Shown in pieces: positions 61,341-64,000 of a DNA stretch of 64,000 nt. How positions within the stretch are numbered: the first letter of the stretch is position 1; each line of letters begins with the position of its first letter. Made by a program: the position numbers and the translations under genes. The DNA is taken from positions 14,684,767 to 14,748,766 of the forward strand of contig CM076653.1 of the NCBI GenBank assembly GCA_038496675.1, written 5' to 3'. This DNA is from Rachycentron canadum (lineage: Eukaryota; Chordata; Actinopteri; Carangiformes; Rachycentridae). The notes below the pieces were generated by a model that was not told the DNA's origin, ran no database searches, and saw only the letters and a list, made by a program, of their open reading frames with translations.

Positions 61341-64000
61341 ACTTAAACTGAGCAGACCATTTGAAGACTGCCAAATCTGCCAAAAGTAAACCTTTACCTG
61401 CTTAGTGGTGATTAGACAGTCTGACCTGACCTCCGAGGGCTGCGTGTGATATCTTTAGGACCCTGTAAGCAGTAATTAATAAACCCTGTTCTACTTTATT
61501 AGGACTGTCAGTGACAAGGCACGAAGCAATTAGTACAAGCATGATACTTCCATTGATTAACACAAGTGCAGAACATTTAAGAAGACATCAGGGGTCAGAC
61601 TCATTATGGAGGACAGTATTTAGTGTCAGCTCCACTGTCTCCTGGATATTGTTTGTGCTCGAGATGAGTCAACCCTTTCAGGATAAACACTGACATCAGA
61701 GTTCTTCAACCACTTCTCTGCATCTGCTTGTGAACATGTGGGAAATGGTAATGCACTTTTATTGTCTCTACATAATCACACACACATACACAGTGAGAGG
61801 GGAGCGAGTGCTATCCCTCATGTTCTCAGTACAGTCTGGGTTTGAAACAAAGGTGTGCCTTTAAGGTGTGTTTGTGAGATGTGGGAGCCCACCATGCTGT
61901 GGGATCCAACAGGCTTGTGGAGACTGAAATGCTGCACCTACAAGGTTAAACACGAGTTTTAGGGTGTGTGTGTGTGTGTGTTTTCCACATTGCAATGATT
62001 AGATACTGCAGCATGACGTTTGGAACCACTACTTGTGTAAGGATAATGAGCTGTGCTCGTAAGCCTTTTGCACTTCTTCAGCTAAATGTTTTTCTAATAT
62101 ATAATAAATTAATCTTAATATTGTGATTCACGTCATCTTTCTACGTGTGTAGTTTTTATTCATACATTTGTAGTTAGATGACAGCATTCAAATCATTATC
62201 AATGCAGAAAATGTGACTATTGGCCTTTGAGGATAAGGTCTGTGTTATTCTAGATTTTTTTTATTTCACACACACACACACAAAAAAAAAACACTTGCAA
62301 CATGTCTGTGTTTCAATAACTTATGACTCCACTGTCCCCTCCGTGGCTTTTAGCTTTAAGCCCAGTGGTTCCCTTTTAAAGACTTTCACTTTTAAATGTT
62401 GCTCAGTTTTTGGTCTTTTGTCTTTTGTTTGTGAAATAAATGGCCACTACAGGCTTTTAAAAAAGGAGGAAAAGCTGTTAATTAATCTGCTTTTGGTGAA
62501 AACTAGTGTGTGTGTGTGTAATGATGTTACCCAAAGCAACAGTGTGACTCATAAATGTATTTTTAATTGTTCACAGACAATGGGATCAATTCATTTCTCC
62601 ACTTCACATGGGACTTGATTTTGACTTATTCCTTAAACATAAACCGTCTTTCTTTGAGCGTCTTAAAATTAAAGTAATTAAATTGCAATGCTTTGTTTTG
62701 TCAAGCTCCTACATGAGAGGCCATGAGGCTTCCATGAAGCCTCTCATGGCGTCCAATGAAAGGACTAACCTTTAACTGAAACAAAATTAGTGTATTTGTT
62801 CATGTATGTTAAAATATGAGAGTTTGGACCATAGTGATACAAATGGATTGGATACGGAGCATGAATTATGCTGCGTAAACTGTTGAGCATGATTGATTTC
62901 ATGCTGTTTTTGTGCTTTCCATTAAAATTCAGTAGAATCCATTAACTGACTATTAGCTGACCACAGGGGTTCTTGAGTCCAGAGTGACAGAGCCCTTTCA
63001 GTAATGGTCCAGAAACTAGATTTGTCTAATTTGTCTTGGTACAGTTTGAGACCAAGATTGGCTCTTTGTCACAGCCAAAACACATCTGTTTTTTCCTTCC
63101 CATTTAAGATAAGTCCATTCTTTTGTTTCTATATTAATTTTCCTTTAATGCACTTTTTTGCTGTTTTATTTTGCTGTAATAATAAGTATTTTGGATTAAC
63201 TTCAGCATTATTTTCTTCCCTCTGTGGGAAGTAGAACAGCCATAGTCAAACACTTTCACGTCCGTATATCTTTACACTGTCAGTTGGCACTAAACTTCTC
63301 ACCCCGAGGGCATTCTTGAAACAGGAGTCCTCCCACTGTTCTAATGGGCTCTCAGTTGGTTTTCTCCTGCTGAGAGTTTCTCCACAGAGTCATTCCTGTA
63401 GCCCACATAGACGCCTCCACCCCCCATTCCTTCCTGCTGACCCACCATGGTGAATGGGGTATTGCCATCGTGGTTAGGTTGTACTGACACCTCTGGGTCA
63501 CAGGTGATGCATGCAGACATACACAACCAAATTCAAAACACAGCAGCACTTGAAGGTACTGTATGGCATGTTTTCATGTTCCATTGCCCCAGTGTGTAAA
63601 ATGGCAACTAAAACTTAAGTTTAACTCTTATAAATATTTTATAATAAATCCTAAAACTGATGCTTTTTTTTAATCTCTTGGGCATTTCAACCTCTCACTG
63701 ACTCTAGGTTGTACATCAATGATCTTATTATCTTATCTTAGAGTTATCTTCCTGATTTATCCAGAAACTGATGCATCAGTACACACTTACCAACAATAGC
63801 TATACTCGTACAGTAGACTTACCTCTATATCAGATGCAGATGATAGAATATATTATACAGACTTTGATATGACAGATTAACTTGTGCACACAAACCGTAG
63901 CAATTCATGTGTTTGTCAAATATTACTTCATTTAGCAAATATTAACAGAGTTGGAGTGACAATGGAATGAAATGGTTCCCAAATCCATTTGTTGATTCAC
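61341..64000. other. Intergenic DNA to the window end
   Basis: No gene recognised. TG/CA runs occur at 61963-61980 and 62263-62282, with an A run at 62282-62291. A pair of alternative hairpins lies at 62712-62748. A 132-residue frame at 62220-62618 starts in these repeats and shows no family features. Confidence 0.75.
62712..62748. repeat. Overlapping inverted repeats (alternative hairpins)
   Basis: Outer arms CATGAGAGGC (62712-62721) and GCCTCTCATG (62739-62748) pair perfectly. Inner arms GAGGCTT (62725-62731) and AAGCCTC (62737-62743) also pair. The right arms overlap, so only one hairpin can form at a time. Confidence 0.8.

Noticed and set aside
62220..62618. 132-residue plus-strand frame
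   Set aside because: Includes CA, A-run and TG repeats and has no recognisable domain; length is within chance for AT-rich fish DNA without stops.

Overview
This window reads as vertebrate nuclear DNA, almost certainly from a teleost fish. It carries one recognisable protein-coding gene, many GT-AG introns, long CA/TG, TAA and GA microsatellites, and a fish-typical load of mobile-element remnants (Tc1-like, L2, L1, SINE-like). There is no bacterial-style coding anywhere. The species cannot be fixed from the sequence. The repeats look percomorph-like, but that is only an impression.

Layout. Positions 1-147 are not fish DNA. They are library-construction sequence (BGI/MGI-type primer, bead-barcode linkers and a Tn5 mosaic end) left on what must be a contig end. 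From 148 to 16090 lies the 3' nine-tenths of sim1 (single-minded homolog 1, a bHLH-PAS transcription factor). It has ten coding exons on the + strand from 3690 to 14382 and a 3' UTR of about 1.7 kb. The bHLH-encoding start of the gene is absent from the window. Reconstructed codon phases close across all nine internal splice junctions, and about 697 complete residues of an expected 755-765 are present. From about 16.1 kb to the end there is no convincing protein-coding gene. This 48-kb stretch is a gene desert, as is common beside developmental transcription factors. It contains decayed transposons, simple repeats and several complex-sequence blocks that could be conserved enhancers; that last point is inference.

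Mobile elements: a decayed L2-type LINE (about 21.2-21.85 kb), three internally deleted Tc1-like elements (28.4-29.2, 49.8-50.5 and 60.2-61.3 kb), an L1-type LINE fragment (51.0-51.5 kb, minus) beside an L2-type 3' end (51.65-52.77 kb, plus), copies of a tRNA-like SINE-type family (18.2 and 59.2 kb), small MITEs (38.0 and 54.0 kb), and a repeat family with copies at 28.1, 43.1 and 60.6 kb. The 60.6-kb copy sits inside the third Tc1 element.

Points most worth a second look: the adapter at the contig start, which coincides with loss of the sim1 bHLH exons; a PAS-B exon of sim1 whose acceptor lies behind a UG-repeat tract and whose donor is followed by a 70-bp CA repeat able to pair with it; a perfect 19-bp hairpin in the sim1 3' UTR; and the nested transposon at 60-61 kb. 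I found no evidence of a wholly new biological system.
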